Origin: Xiphydria camelus
Taxonomy: Eukaryota > Arthropoda > Insecta > Hymenoptera > Xiphydriidae
Assembly (NCBI GenBank): GCA_963678675.1
Contig: OY783195.1
Span: forward strand, 20,354,912-20,418,911
DNA length: 64,000 nucleotides
Direction of reading: 5' to 3'
The position numbers and the translations under genes are program-made. The notes beneath the pieces were generated by a model that searched no databases, had not been told where the DNA came from, and saw only the letters and a list, made by a program, of their open reading frames with translations. Below, one piece after another: positions 43,891-55,319 of this stretch; position 1 is the first letter of the stretch, and each line of letters opens with the position of its first letter.

Positions 43891-44462
43891 GTCCAGGAAA
43901 GATGTATCGCCGTTCATAGCGTGAGAAAAAAAATTCCGGACACTGATTTTTTCAGGGTTTGTCAGCGACTGTCTCCTAAGTGTAAAATTATTAAAATCGG
44001 AAACTTTCCCCGTGGACTTTTGAGGAATAGGGGCTGTTTTTTGAAAATTATGCTATAACAAAATTATTAGACTGGAATTGTACATAAGAACATTCTCTAT
44101 TACTTTGTCTTATGAAAGTTGTTTATAAATTTATTATTTCCGGACTTAGCGGCCGTTTCCTGCCCCCTTGGGGGTGGTTTTTGAAATGTTTTTTTTTCAG
44201 CAAATTGTCCCTTATGAAAGTTGTTCATAATAAATATACAAACAACTTTTCTTTATGAACTTTTTTTGCAACTTGATTATTTTTTGAGGTAGCGTCCAGT
44301 ACACGAAGAATTGGGGTTCAATAAAACAGCCCCTATTCCTCAAAAGTCCAAGGGGAAAATTTCCGATTTTGCTAATTTTACACTTAGGAGACAGTCGCTG
44401 ACAAACCCTGAAAAAATCAGCTGTGCGGAATTTTTTTTTTTCAAACGACAACTTTCCTGGAC
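43891..44462. mobile_element. 572-bp TA foldback
   Basis: GTCCAGGAAAG at the left and CTTTCCTGGAC at the right are flanked by TA. The arms share TTTTTTCAGGGTTTGTCAGCG and ACTTTTGAGGAATAGGGGCTG. Confidence 0.85.
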
Positions 44463-44906
44463 TATATAAGTCTAAAGAAAAAGGGAAACAAAGTGCCTTG
44501 TGAACGCGGGGTTCTATGGCGACCGTCTGCCCTCGGTAAAGAAGTTATGACAGCGCGAAGGGTCGCGTTCTTCGAGTGCAGGTACGCTCGAAGCCTTAGC
44601 AAAAAAACAGTGTAATATTTTAGTTGCGCGCACGCGGAACATAAACAATGCATTAATTCCGTAGTAAGAACTGTGAAATCACAGGTCCATATCTTATAAA
44701 GTCGTATGAATCGTGTAATATGAATTTATACCGATTTATTATCCGCATAGAAATATTTAGTTGAATGTATCACAATACTTACAATTAGTCGAGTCGATTA
44801 TATGTATGAGATTATATATTATAGATATGTATGGAGTTGTGTATTTCAAATGTTTTGATTTACTCAAAATTAAATAATTTATGTACTTTAAAAAAAGCTT
44901 CATATA

Positions 44907-45158
44907 TACTGCCGTGGTAAGACAAAATGTCGTATCTGCAAGAAAATCGATTTTTGCTTTTTTGACTATTTGAGCATATCTTTATCTGTTTTATTACTGT
45001 ACCAAAGTGTATAAGACGTATCTGCAGTTTCTATATATCAGTTAAAAACAAAAATCGGATGCGTTTCTACGAGCACGGCATGAAACAATTCAGAAAAACT
45101 GTTGTATCTTGAAATGTGTTAAAGTGTAGATATGACATTTTGTTTTAAGATGGCAGTA
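44907..45158. mobile_element. 252-bp TA inverted-repeat element
   Basis: TACTGCCGTGGTAAGACAAA at the left is mirrored as TTTTAAGATGGCAGTA at the right, with TA at both ends and ACAAAATGTCRTATCTRCA in the arms. Confidence 0.75.
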
Positions 45159-45260
45159 TATTTTTAATGAGACCTTATAATATTTCAATACCCAATACGG
45201 CAAAATATTACGCAGAGTTAATATGATTAGCGACAAGTACATTTTTAAGGCGCACTTATA

Positions 45261-46181
45261 AAGTAGTATGGTCACAAATCGATTTCCAAGATTAAAATAT
45301 GAAATAATTTTGTTATGCAAGTTAATATCAATAGAATCCTGGTGCAATTTGTGGTAGATTGATCGCCTTTAGTATGTTTGATAAAAATTAATTACCAATT
45401 GAAGATTGAAATATGCAAAAGGGTCTAAGTGCCATACTCCTAAAATGGAGATTATTGCTGTTATGGAATCTAAATGCCACGTGAAACTTGCAGCACAAAT
45501 ATTTTTGCGTCAGGAAAAATGGCACTTAGACCCTTTTGCATATTTCACTCTTCAATTAGGAAATAACCCAGAGTCTTATGGACAAATCACATTTTTTGGG
45601 GTTTTTATGTAAGATCCAAGATTAAAATATTTTTAAAAAACCAAAAACGGGAAAAAACAAAAATGTACAACCATCGATGAAAATTATTGACCGTTTGATA
45701 CTTTAGTTATAAATAATTTCTGCTTCTTGGTGTTCGGAAATGGCGTGTTAAGTAGATGCGGCAACGTCGCATCAGTGGAGTGATTTCATTTCACATTTCA
45801 AGTGAAATTTTACGTTTTTTATTTGTTACAATGATATTTTAACGCCACTCAGTCTTTCTTTTCTTCTCAAATTTTCCCGTATATTGTGGCTGACTGGCCA
45901 TGGTGAGAGTATATTTAGGTTATGGCGCTCATGTTATTGTGTGAGAGGAAAATATTTCGAAATTCACAGCGTGCCACACATAAAAAGACGCTAGTCAATG
46001 GAAGCACATTATTTGAATAATGAGTGATAAATAATCAAAATAATTGATTAATTCTTATGGTCATAAATTTTATAATTCACAAAGAGAATTTTCAATTAGA
46101 AATCATAGTTTTTTGATGAATTTCTTTATATTTTTTTACTTACACTCAACGATTACTTTGGAGAGAGTGAGTATACTACTT
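45261..46181. mobile_element. TIR element (GTAGTATGGTCAC family), copy 2
   Basis: It begins AAGTAGTATGGTCACAAATC and ends GTGAGTATACTACTT, reverse-oriented relative to copy 1 (20681-21890). It keeps the site where copy 1 received a solo LTR and has its own 153-bp insertion (45401-45553). Confidence 0.8.
45401..45553. mobile_element. 153-bp MITE with AATT duplication
   Basis: The ends GAAGATTGAAATATGCAAAA and TTTTGCATATTTCACTCTTC continue as GGGTCTAAGTGCCAT. AATT is duplicated at 45397-45400 and 45554-45557. Copy 1 of the host element shows the empty site (ACCAATTAGGAAATAA on the matching strand). Confidence 0.9.
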
Positions 46182-46738
46182 CATAAGGCCTTTTCCATTT
46201 CACATTCAATTTAACTAAGAGAATAGAGAAATATTTTGTCTTTAGAAAACGGTAATGGGTCGTTGTATAATAGCACTCTTCATATATCGATACATAAATA
46301 TTTTATAACGTACATATATACGCCTATACTGTCGCAGGTATAGTTTTGTACTTAAAAGACAAACTGTCTGAATGCACAATGGGGCCGGAGACCGGTTTTC
46401 TTGGCCAAAACTCGGAAAAATGAAACTTTTTTCCGGGCACTATTGAAGTTATTTTAACAAATAGGTATATACTCACGGCAAAAGTGTACATAATAGCTTT
46501 GGGTTTGTATATGAATAACAACTCTTTGTTTGCATTTCAATTATCATTTTGTTACTATTTTTATATGATACACTTTTATAACTTTGAGGTTACAGTGGGC
46601 TATTATGGCAGATTTCGGTATATTTAGAATAAAGCTTGTGCTTTCTCCTATTTTCAGATTTATATAATCATGCACCCAAAATATGAATACAAAATCAGAT
46701 AAAAATAAAAGAGGAATTAGAATTAGACACATTAGCGC

Positions 46739-46893
46739 AGTAATGGATCAGAAGATTCGTTATTAGACTCTGAGTCCGATGAAGATCCAGTAGTATTTCC
46801 CCGACGACGAATAAATATTATTGATGGCGATGAAGAATTTAGTGGGGAATCCTCGTCGGATGAGGAAAATTTAGGACCACAAAAAATTGTCTA
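46739..46893 (+). pseudogene. Acidic Ser/Asp-rich frame, possible piggyBac N-terminus remnant
   Basis: The frame reads SNGSEDSLLDSESDEDPVVF, RRRINIIDGDEEF and SGESSSDEENLG and ends at a stop. Such acidic tails precede the catalytic core of piggyBac-type transposases, but no core follows. Identification is tentative. Confidence 0.35.
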
Positions 46894-47550
46894 GCAATCA
46901 GTATCACAGACGAATAATAATAGTTGTCATCGCCCTTGGAAAGGAGATTGCCTTAAGCTAAATCGGCGTTCTGAACCACTGTGCGCCGTTTCTAATTTAA
47001 AAGCCGAGTTTCTTTTGCTAAATAAGCGTTAGATTTCTTAAATCTTCAGAAAAACGAAGTAGAACTGGACTCCGACGATGAAATTGACGGCAAATCACAT
47101 GAGAATTTAATTTTCAGTAACCTCGTCCAACATTCCAAATGAATCAAGAATGAGATTTAAAACATACTTAGAAATAAAGATTAAAAAACTATGAAAAATT
47201 AAGAAAAATAGTTTTAAACAAATAAAATACCTAATAATAAAGAACTAAAATATATAAAAAGAAAGAAATGGATTCCTTGTCCGTCACATCCAATTTCGTG
47301 ACTTCGGGTTCGGTAGAGAGCGGCCACCATAGACGTACCAATGATTTCAAAAGGGAGAAGAGGCGATTTGTTAAGTTTAACACAAAATAGTTTTCATTTT
47401 TTAGCCCGTATTTTTAGTTCTTGTCTTGATTCGGTCAAGTTGTACTGTAAATATACTTCGCAGCATATACGTATTCGGGGAACATAAAATAACTACTGAG
47501 CCACCGAGCAGGTACAAGTTATGATTTTTGGTTACGTTAACATTTTATTG
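46894..47550. other. CASK intron, no gene seen
   Basis: A further short acidic frame (VELDSDDEIDGKS) lies near 47068, perhaps from the same relic as 46739-46893. Nothing else is recognised. Confidence 0.4.
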
Positions 47551-47722
47551 GCAGATTGCATTGCTCAATTAGACGTCGATAATTTCGGTGCCTCGAGATC
47601 TATGCTATTCGGTTACTGATCAATAGATGGCCGCACTCACGTCAGGGCCACTATTAGTTCGCGTATGCGACACATTTGAATTAAGCTCCACCCAGTCTCG
47701 AAGCCTGGCCGGGAACACCCGG
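47551..47722. repeat. Half copy of the 34463-35134 TA element
   Basis: It matches the right half (GCAGATTGCATTGCTCA, GAGATCTATGC, AAGCTCCACCCAGTCTCG) and ends GGGAACACCCGGTA. The left half is missing. Confidence 0.75.
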
Positions 47723-48002
47723 TATAATAATATGCTCTATCGAGTCAGAGGGGGGAAATAGAAATTGATAGTATTTATTGATTGCTCGTTCTCGAGTTAA
47801 GGATAACCGAATAGCTTTATCGTATATCACTGATGCATGAGAGAGAGATTTGATCTAAAAAAGATAAAGAAAAGAAACGAAAGAACTACTTCAACATTTA
47901 CGCCACATCTGCGATAATCTCTCATACCCCTCATGTCCTCGCACTTTCCTTATATGTATTGTTGCAGTATGCGTGGATTATTTAGGTGATACCTTTGTTC
48001 AT

Positions 48003-49080
48003 TGTTTATGACGTAGCGTTCGATGAGGGCCCTCGGTGCCCTCCGCTACTCACAATTTCGCGGCCACGATGCCGCGCGCGGAACGGAAAAGACGATGGGC
48101 GCCAGGTGCACCACGCATGCACCGCGAGGGGAGGCGATCGAGCTCCCCGGGAACGCACGGAAATCGCGAGATCGGTACCGTTCCGATCTCGATCGGGTCC
48201 GGCTACCACAGCAAATGGTAGAGGGGCGGTTCGGTGGACGATGGCTGGGACACGGAAGGACGGGCTCGGGGACGGGCTCGCGAAAAAGAGAGTCGACTGC
48301 GTTCAAAAAAACAAAAGACAATCGTTTATTCCACCTGGGACGAAACGGAGGTCCCCGGGCTATGCTCGCGGTCGCAACCAAAGAAAGCGGAGTGGTGCCG
48401 CACAACGTCGCGGACATCGCTCGATTCGTCGACGAAACGAAAGGCGCTAACGGTGCGCTATCGGCGCGAAGGCGAGTCGGAAACGTGCGCTCTCGAACGG
48501 CGACCGCGAGACGGAAACGTGCGCTATCGGACGGCGAGCGCGAGACGGAAACGGGCGCGAACACGGCGAATAGGGGCGCGCCGGCTCGACGGAAGCCCAC
48601 GGCGGGTCGGAAGTCGGGCGCAAGAAAAAGGGGAGCGTACCGGGGCTGCGGCGGTCGTTCTGGCCTGGGCGCGTCCCGACTCCTCGACTTCCGGGTGGCA
48701 GATCCGGGGACCCTCTCGGCTTCGACCTCGGCCTCCTGGGAGGAGCTCTCTCTCGATATCGTGGGGGGCTCTCCCGATGGATCTCGTCGTGGCTTCTCTG
48801 CTCGCTCTTCACGAGTCGGTTGGGGGTGGCACGCACTGCTCGGCGAGACCCGGGACGGATCGGGGTCTCGTACGCACGTCAACTTTAGTCCTCGTCTTCT
48901 TACTCGACTCGCGGAACTGGTGAAGCGATCGCGCCCGTATCGTGACTCGAGCGAAACTAACTATCCTCCGGATCGATACCGGTTCGCGCGCGCTACCCGG
49001 GCTCGTCCGGATTCGTACCGTCGCCGCGATCGCGCGGCCCTTTTTGTGACGCAGAGTGAATCTCTACGTCACATGTTACA
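48003..49080 (-). mobile_element. GC-rich 1,078-bp solo LTR with TCAT duplication
   Basis: It starts TGTTTATGACGTAGCG and ends CTACGTCACATGTTACA. The inner palindromic ends TGACGTAG/CTACGTCA and TGT...ACA borders mark an LTR. TCAT is duplicated at 47999-48002 and 49081-49084. An AATAAA on the minus strand near 48330 followed by a T-rich stretch suggests minus orientation. The interior is much GC-richer than the flanks and so contains long overlapping frames on both strands, which I regard as spurious. No retrotransposon genes adjoin it. The family is not related to the 7752-8396 LTR. Confidence 0.75.
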
Positions 49081-49084
49081 TCAT

Positions 49085-49547
49085 CTTCAATCAACCGTTA
49101 TATAACACGTCGCTTGAAAACGAATTGCCGATGCATCGATGAGCGGAAAGTCTCCGGGTTTCAAGGGAGACTTCCGTTTAAGCTCTCATTTGCGTCAAAG
49201 GAAGTCATCCGCGGTGCGCTCGATGGAATTCGACGGAACGTATCCAGCAGCAGTCAGTCCACCAGACGAATTGTCGATAATGTACCTGCTACGTCATTAT
49301 ATACAACCATTGTTGAAAAATTTTACGAAATCGCTTTTTCCGTCCCTCCTCGGTAGCATTTTCCACGCGTCCTCAGGTCGGATCGCGCGCGTTCATTGAA
49401 TGCTCGAGTTACTTGTGGCGTTCGAAACTATTACGACACGTTTATGTCGTATCGCGCAGTACGAGATGATGCGGCAAGCAATGTGCTGGCGTATCTTTAC
49501 GTTGACCCCTCTTCCGCTCCTTCCCGACTGGAAATTATCCTGATGCC
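49085..49547. other. Intron adjoining the solo LTR
   Basis: Moderately GC-rich, no recognised gene. Confidence 0.4.
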
Positions 49548-49950
49548 CCATAAGGACCTGATCGGGTATTCCTAAGGCACACCCTACTCAGGCGTACCCG
49601 ATGAGATCCTTATCAGGATTAAATCAGGTAAAAGCCACAATGTTCACGTGATCAGGTCCTTGTCAGGATCATGTTCTCTTTGCCTCGTTAAAACATTTTA
49701 CTTTTAAAAGCAAAGTTCAACAGGGTTACACCATCAGGTCCTCGTCGGGATCACGTCCTTTTACCGCGTTTGGAAATTTTATTTTTACGCCAAGTTCAAT
49801 AGGATTACACAATCGGATCTTCATCGGGATCACGTCCTTTTACCTTGTTTCAAAGTTTTTTCTTGAACACGAGAATCAGTAGGGTTACATCATCGGGTTC
49901 TTGTCAGGATCATGTCTCTTTGCCTTATCTAAAAATTACATCTTGCGACT
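49548..49950. repeat. Degenerate tandem repeat, about 95-bp unit
   Basis: The core ATCAGGTCCTTGTCAGGATC, with following CTCTTTGCC or CCTTTTACC, recurs near 49605, 49650, 49735, 49815 and 49890. Confidence 0.7.
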
Positions 49951-50054
49951 CGTCATGCCGCAAGAGATTAAAGTCCTTATATCTTAAGTAACACATATCG
50001 CATTGGATTTTTAAACTCATATAAATATCATCGTTTCAAACAATTTACACAAGA

Positions 50055-50142
50055 GTTGGTGGCTCAATTGATAGAGTGCGAAAGCATTCCCAGTTTCGAA
50101 GCAGCCCATCTTAAAGAGCGCAGATTCGAGTCCCGGAACGGT
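50055..50142 (+). ncRNA. tRNA-like segment (possible SINE head)
   Basis: TGGCTCAATTGATAGAG resembles an A box and GATTCGAGTCC a B box. The spacing of about 70 bp is long, and no acceptor stem closes. A functional tRNA is unlikely; a tRNA-derived SINE or pseudogene is plausible. Confidence 0.35.
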
Positions 50143-51199
50143 ATAAAAATAGGCTACCATTAAAATTTTTTTTTACTTGAGTAACAATATTTAATAGATC
50201 ATTGATAAGTAGAAGCATTTATTTCGGTTTTCTATTTGGTTATTGTACAACGCAACTGTTCTAAATAATTTTTCGGGATCCGATAATGTTTACCCTGTAA
50301 GGTCCCTATGACGCATTTACGTTACATGTACAACCGGAGCTCTATCGGGTTACCTGATAAGAGTCCGATTACTTTATCAGTTAAAGTAGATCAGATCCTA
50401 ATAAGAATCCTACTACTTTTTCCAGTCGGGTTCTGTCCGCGCTTTCGATAGCTTGGTGGTATGTAAATCTATGTAAATGTTATCTGTTTGAGGAAAATTA
50501 GAAGTCAGATCACCCCGAAAAAACGATCCGAATGAAGGAGAGCTGATATCAACTCGGATTTTCTCCGCGTTGCCGCTCGAGCGAATCTTTAACGAATCAC
50601 CAAACCGGAATTCAACGTGAAAGTAGAAGGATCGAATCAGCGATATAGTATTAGTATAAGGTACAGCGGAGTGTACTACTTCGTCCTTGAAACAACGGAT
50701 ATTAAAGTCAGATCTCCCATGATGTCACGATATCGGTACCGAGCTTCCTCCTTTTTGGTTCCGGCAGAAGTTGCAGCAGGTAGAGTCATAGTTATTCATA
50801 AATTAGTATAGTTATTAAAGAATACTATTAAATGTTCACATATGTAACTTGCTTTAAACATCATATAAAATGCTACGCCGCGTTGTTTCAAATTATAACT
50901 GTGCACCGTGTTTCTAAAATTATTATCACGATGGATCTTCCGGGTAATCATTGTAATTATGCAGTACAACTGTAATTTTAAACAGTGAATGTATGTACAT
51001 CAATGCTAATGGGTATTAGAAAAGAAAAAAGTTTATTCAATAATCACAATATTATAATGTACTGTCTTTTGAGATTCAAGGAAAAGCTCTAGAGATAAAC
51101 TCTGGCGGAGATTTTTTTCTGTCAAATCTCTATCGAACTTCTATAAATAACTGTACCAAAAGTCTGCTATTTTTCTATAAATGTTATAATTTAAAATCA
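50143..51199. other. CASK intron, no gene seen
   Basis: Scattered TCAGATCCTAATAAGAATCC-like words near 50380 relate to the 49548-49950 repeat. Nothing coding is recognised. Confidence 0.45.
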
Positions 51200-51480
51200 T
51201 ATTAAAGATTTCGGCAGGCCTGGCAGAGATTTCGACAGAGCTGGAAAACATTTCGGAATAGCCAACATAGATTTTGACACAGCTGTTAATTTTTTCGACA
51301 GATCTAACAGAGATTTTACCGTAGGTTTAGAGATTTCTGTAAGTTTCGACAAAGCTTTCGAAGATTTCGAAAGATTTGGCAGAACTTTTAGCAGAGCTGC
51401 AGGGAGAGATTTCGACAAAGTCGACAGAAGTTTCGATCGAGTTGATAGAGATTCGACAGAGCTGATAGAGCTAGTAGAGC
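51200..51480. repeat. Minisatellite, degenerate AGAGATTTCGACAGAGCT units
   Basis: About ten imperfect ~27-30-bp units occur directly before the repeat at 51591. The Ser/Leu-rich minus-strand frame across it is a product of the repeat. Confidence 0.7.
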
Positions 51481-51590
51481 CTGTAAGTAATCTAAAACGC
51501 ACACTGGCATTTCTCTGCGAGTTCTTAAAATTGGAACATTTGCAACGAAATTACAGTTTTTTGGTACAGTTTTCCTTAAAATACTTTTTG

Positions 51591-52070
51591 AATAAATGCG
51601 TGGACAAAACCGTGTCGCCAAAAACCCCGGTGATCTTAGGACCAGATGCGCGAAGCACGGACGGTTGTTATGCGGCCTCTCTCCTCCTCCTCCTCTCCCC
51701 CTCCTCCTCCTCTCCTCCTCCTCCTCCTCCCTCTCCTCCCCTTCTCCTCTTCCTCCTCATCCTCCACCGCCTCCTCCCTCCTTCTCCCTTCCCCCTCTTC
51801 ACCATCTTCCTTTTCTTGAGTCGACGACCGACCAACAGACCCAAAACATTGTCCCCCACCAGTCGCCTTCCGGCGTGGCGGCCGCCAATCGGATGCCGTT
51901 TGCTATCGGTCATCGAGCCAAATTCGAGCGACGCGAAGCGTTGCGAGATAAGTCCGTTGGCCGACCGCCGTCCCCTACAAGCTTGGGAGAGTGCCGCGAT
52001 AGAGGCGCGGAGGCGATAGCCCACCGGGGCTTGAGGAGCGAAGCGAGTAGGGGGCTATCGCACCTGTGTG
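51591..52070. repeat. Dispersed repeat with pyrimidine trinucleotide core
   Basis: The flanks GCGTGGACAAAACCGTG and GATGCGCGAAGCACGGACGG, and the tail GAGCGAAGCGAGTAGGGGGC, match 11815-12115. The core 51677-51810 is (CTC/TCC)n. Confidence 0.75.
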
Positions 52071-54025
52071 AAGTTAGCCCCCCCACCACCGAATAAAAAA
52101 TGTTTGAATACATGATCGTTTGCCCTTTGTTTGCCCATGATTGCCCATCACTTTGTTTTTTTTGTCCAACCCACCGTTTAGAAAATATAGCTAAAAATAG
52201 GGCGGGGGGCTAACTTCATGCTAGCCCCCCCATAACGTAATTTCGAAAATTCAAATGCATGATCGTTTGCCCTTTGTTTGCCCATGATTGCCCATCACTT
52301 TATTTTTTTGTCCAACCCACCGTTTAGAAGATATGGGGGGGGGGGGGGGGGAAGCTAGCGTGAAGTTAGCCCCCCCATAGTGTAATTTCGAAAATTCAAA
52401 TGCATGATCGTTTGCCCTTTGTTTGTCCATGATTGCCCATCACTTTGTTTCGTTTGTCCAACTCACCGTTCAGAAGATATAGGGTGGGGAAGTGGGGAAG
52501 TATTAGATATACAACTTTGCCTCCGCCGTCTTTATCGTAAGCCATCTACAATAGAACGGCGGAAGAAAAGTGGTAAATAGTAACACCTCGGCATCGCTTG
52601 CCCATTTTTAGATACAGTCTCAATATGCATTTTCGACGTGATCATACTTCGGAATCGTTTGCCCATTTTTAGAAAGAGTATCAGTAAGCATTTTCGACGT
52701 TTGCCCAACCCGTGGAATCGTTCTACAGCGAGTTTCATAAGTGATGTAAAAATTCATTTTTACTTATGAAACTCGCTGTAGAGCGACTCCACGGATTGGG
52801 CAAACGTCGAAAATGCTTACTGATACTCTTTCTAAAAATGGGCAAACGATTCCGAGTTGATATCACCGATTTTACGATTTTTCATTTTTACATCACTTAT
52901 GAAACTCGCTGTAGAGCGATTCCACGGGTTGAACAAACGTCGAAAATGCTTACTGATACTTTTTCTAAAAATGGGCAAACGATTCCGAGTTGATATCATC
53001 GCTTTTACGATTTTTCATTTTTACGTCACTTATGAAACTCGCTGTAGAGCGATTCCACGGGTTGAACAAACGTCGAAAATGCTTACTGATACTTTTTCTA
53101 AAAATGGGTAAACGATTCCGAGTTGATATCACCGATTTTACGATTTTTCATTTTTACATCACTTATGAAACTCGCTGTAAAGCGATTCCACGGGTTGGGC
53201 AAACGTCGAAAATGCTCACTGATACTCTTTCTAAAAATGGGCAAACGATTCCGAGTTGATATCACCGATTTTACGATTTTTCATTTTTACATCACTTATG
53301 AAACTCACTGTAGAGTGATTCCACGGGTTGGGCAAACGTCGAAAATGCTTACTGATACTCTTGCTAAAAATGGGCAAACGATTCCGAGTTGATATCACCG
53401 ATTTTTCGATTTTTCATTTATACATCACTTATGAAACTCGCTGTAGAACGATTCCACGGGTTGGGCAAACGTCGAAAACGCTTACTGATACTCTTTCTAA
53501 AAATGGGCAAACGATTCCGAAGTGTTATCACGTCGAAAATGCATATTGAGACTGTATCTAAAAATGGGCAAGCGATTCCGAAGTATGATCACGTCGAAAA
53601 TGCATATTGAGACTGTATCTAAAAATGGGCAAGCGATGCCGAGGTGTTACTATTTACCACTTTGCTTCCGCCGTTCTATTGTAGATGGCTTACGATAAAG
53701 ACGGCGGAGGCAAAGTTGTATATCTAATACTTCCCCACTTCCCCACCCTATATCTTCTGAACGGTGAGTTGGACAAACGAAACAAAGTGATGGGCAATCA
53801 TGGGCAAACAAAGGGCAAACGATCATGTATTTGAATTTTCGAAATTACACTATGGGGGGGCTAATTTCACGCTAGCTTCCCCCCCCCCATATCTTCTAAA
53901 CGGTGGGTTCGACAAAAAAACAAAGTGATGGGCAATCATGGGCAAACAAAGGGCAAACGATCATGTATTCAAAAATTTTTTATTCGGCGGTGGGGGGGCT
54001 AACTTCACACAGGTGGCTATCGCCT
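52050..54025. mobile_element. 2-kb foldback with 133-bp tandem array
   Basis: The left arm 52060-52740 and right arm 53530-54025 are inverted copies: CACCTGTGTGAAGTTAGCCC at the outside, then a C-run or G-run and repeated TTTGCCCA/TGGGCAAA words, then TCTTTATCGTAAGCCATC near the inside. The loop is a tandem array (52752-53525). Borders are approximate; the left one merges with the 51591 repeat. No transposase frame is present. Confidence 0.8.
52752..53525. repeat. Six-copy 133-bp tandem array
   Basis: Units start with ATGAAACTCGCTGTAGAGCG at 52766, 52899, 53032, 53165, 53298 and 53431 and contain AAATGCTTACTGATACT and GGGCAAACGATTCCGAG. One inverted copy lies at about 52650-52738. The period is not a multiple of three, so the repeated MKLAVERFHG frames are not one protein. 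Confidence 0.92.
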
Positions 54026-54507
54026 AGTAATAGAGAAAAATTTCCACTAGAGAATGGCTTAAAACATCTATTTGATAGAGCACCACTCTTGAAATTTGAT
54101 CCTTGCCCCAAATACCTTTAAAGTTTTTCTTCGTGTAGCAACTAATATATTCAATCATATTTCGTGAACATCCATTTAATTGTCCTAGAGGAAAACCTGC
54201 ACACACAAAGAAACACGATAAACATACTCTACTACAACAAGCATCTGTAATTATCCTGGCGAAAATAAAGCGTGCCGTTAAGCGTGAACGAAGAGTGCAA
54301 AAGTTATTTTGTATGCCACCTGCTACTGTCCATTCGCATTTCGTGTACGCTCTGGTATCATTACACCAGCACAACATTCAAAATGCAGGGTTTCTTTATA
54401 CCAAATATACTTCGTGAACATTTAATATACACCTTATGCGATTCCAACATCCTATGTACTGTTTCTGTACACTTCAATATATACCTCTTGTGAACATTGT
54501 CTAAATA
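54026..54507. other. CASK intron, no gene seen
   Basis: AT-rich, no recognised features. Confidence 0.5.
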
Positions 54508-55217
54508 CAGGGTGGGGCATCTGAACCAAGTGTTTTTAAAATAATAATAAAATTGTCAATTTTGGCTGTAAGAAAAATGTATTCATAGAGCGACATACGT
54601 AAGAACAAAGCATTTGTAATATTCATGTAAGTACGGAAAATTACATCTGGCATTATTATTGGAGTCGTTTACGAAAACTGGCCTCCACTCTTTCCAGCAA
54701 GTCTCTGTTGATTCGAGTGATTTCTTGACAGATCGCTTCTTTCAACTCATCTAACATACGAGGCTTGGTCTCGAAAACACGCGATTTGAGGTACCCCCAT
54801 AGAAAAAAATCACATATGGAGAAGTCAAGAGACCGAGGAGGCCACAGAACGTCACCGAATCTCGAAATGAGACAGTTGGGAAACAGGCGGCGAAGAGCAG
54901 TCAAGATGTTCTGGCGGTGTGTTCCGTGGCCCCATCTTGCTGAGACCACAAATCTTGAAGATCGGGAACAGAGTCATTTCGATTGATATTGAATCTCCGG
55001 CTGAATTCACGCTGTACCGCAGTCACCGACTCGCCACTCCTAACAAAATAATCATACGCGAATATATGCGTTGCTCTAACGTCCACGGCTCCATGATGGC
55101 AACTGAAGGTGAAATGCTGAGTCAACGAATGGATTGTAATATGCCGCACGCCCCTCCCTTTTCTCATGGCCGAATACTACCCAATCTAAAAACGCTTGGT
55201 TCCTATTCCCCACCCTG
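54508..55217. mobile_element. Mariner-type TA element, 710 bp, internally deleted
   Basis: The ends CAGGGTGGGGCATCTGAACC and GGTTCCTATTCCCCACCCTG are flanked by TA (54506-54507, 55218-55219). It retains both ends of a transposase gene on the minus strand with the middle removed. Confidence 0.88.
54656..55167 (-). pseudogene. DUF4817/mariner-like transposase, N- and C-termini only
   Basis: On the minus strand, AYDYFVRSGESVTAVQREF followed by RRFNINRNDSVPD is the DUF4817 helix-turn-helix start. It passes directly into WSQQDGATEHTA, a catalytic-core segment with the second Asp. A frame change near 54925 leads to CLISRFGDVLWPPRSLDFS, ICDFFLWGYLKSRVFETKP and a C-terminus ending FRKRLQ. The second helix-turn-helix and first catalytic Asp are deleted. 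In relatives PPRSPDL precedes CDFFLWG as seen here. Confidence 0.85.
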
Positions 55218-55240
55218 TATATTATCATATAACCTTTATA

Positions 55241-55319
55241 TCGTCGCCCTAATAAGAAAAATGCCTATCTTTTCATTTTAGAAAGGTGGAGTTAGGCACT
55301 TTTCTTATTAGGGCGACGG
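55241..55319. mobile_element. 79-bp TA hairpin
   Basis: TCGTCGCCCTAATAAGAAAA pairs with TTTTCTTATTAGGGCGACGG, flanked by TA on both sides. It lies 24 bp after the preceding element. Confidence 0.8.

Noticed and set aside
48023..49105. 360-codon open frame on + and a 278-codon frame on - in a GC-rich block
   Set aside because: Both strands and several frames are open at once because of GC richness. The block has LTR ends and a TCAT duplication, and the peptide is Arg/Gly-rich without any domain.
51197..51502. Ser/Leu-rich minus-strand frame resembling a helical repeat protein
   Set aside because: It follows the minisatellite period exactly and has no start context or homology.
51531..52096. 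Pro/Ser-rich and Leu-rich frames
   Set aside because: They are translations of the (CTC/TCC)n microsatellite.
52752..53525. CRISPR-like array
   Set aside because: The units are 133 bp and fully repeated with no unique spacers, in a eukaryotic intron; this is a satellite-type array.
52766..53610. Series of similar peptides starting MKLAVERFHG
   Set aside because: They come from a 133-bp tandem repeat whose period is not divisible by three; each copy shifts frame, so no single protein is encoded.
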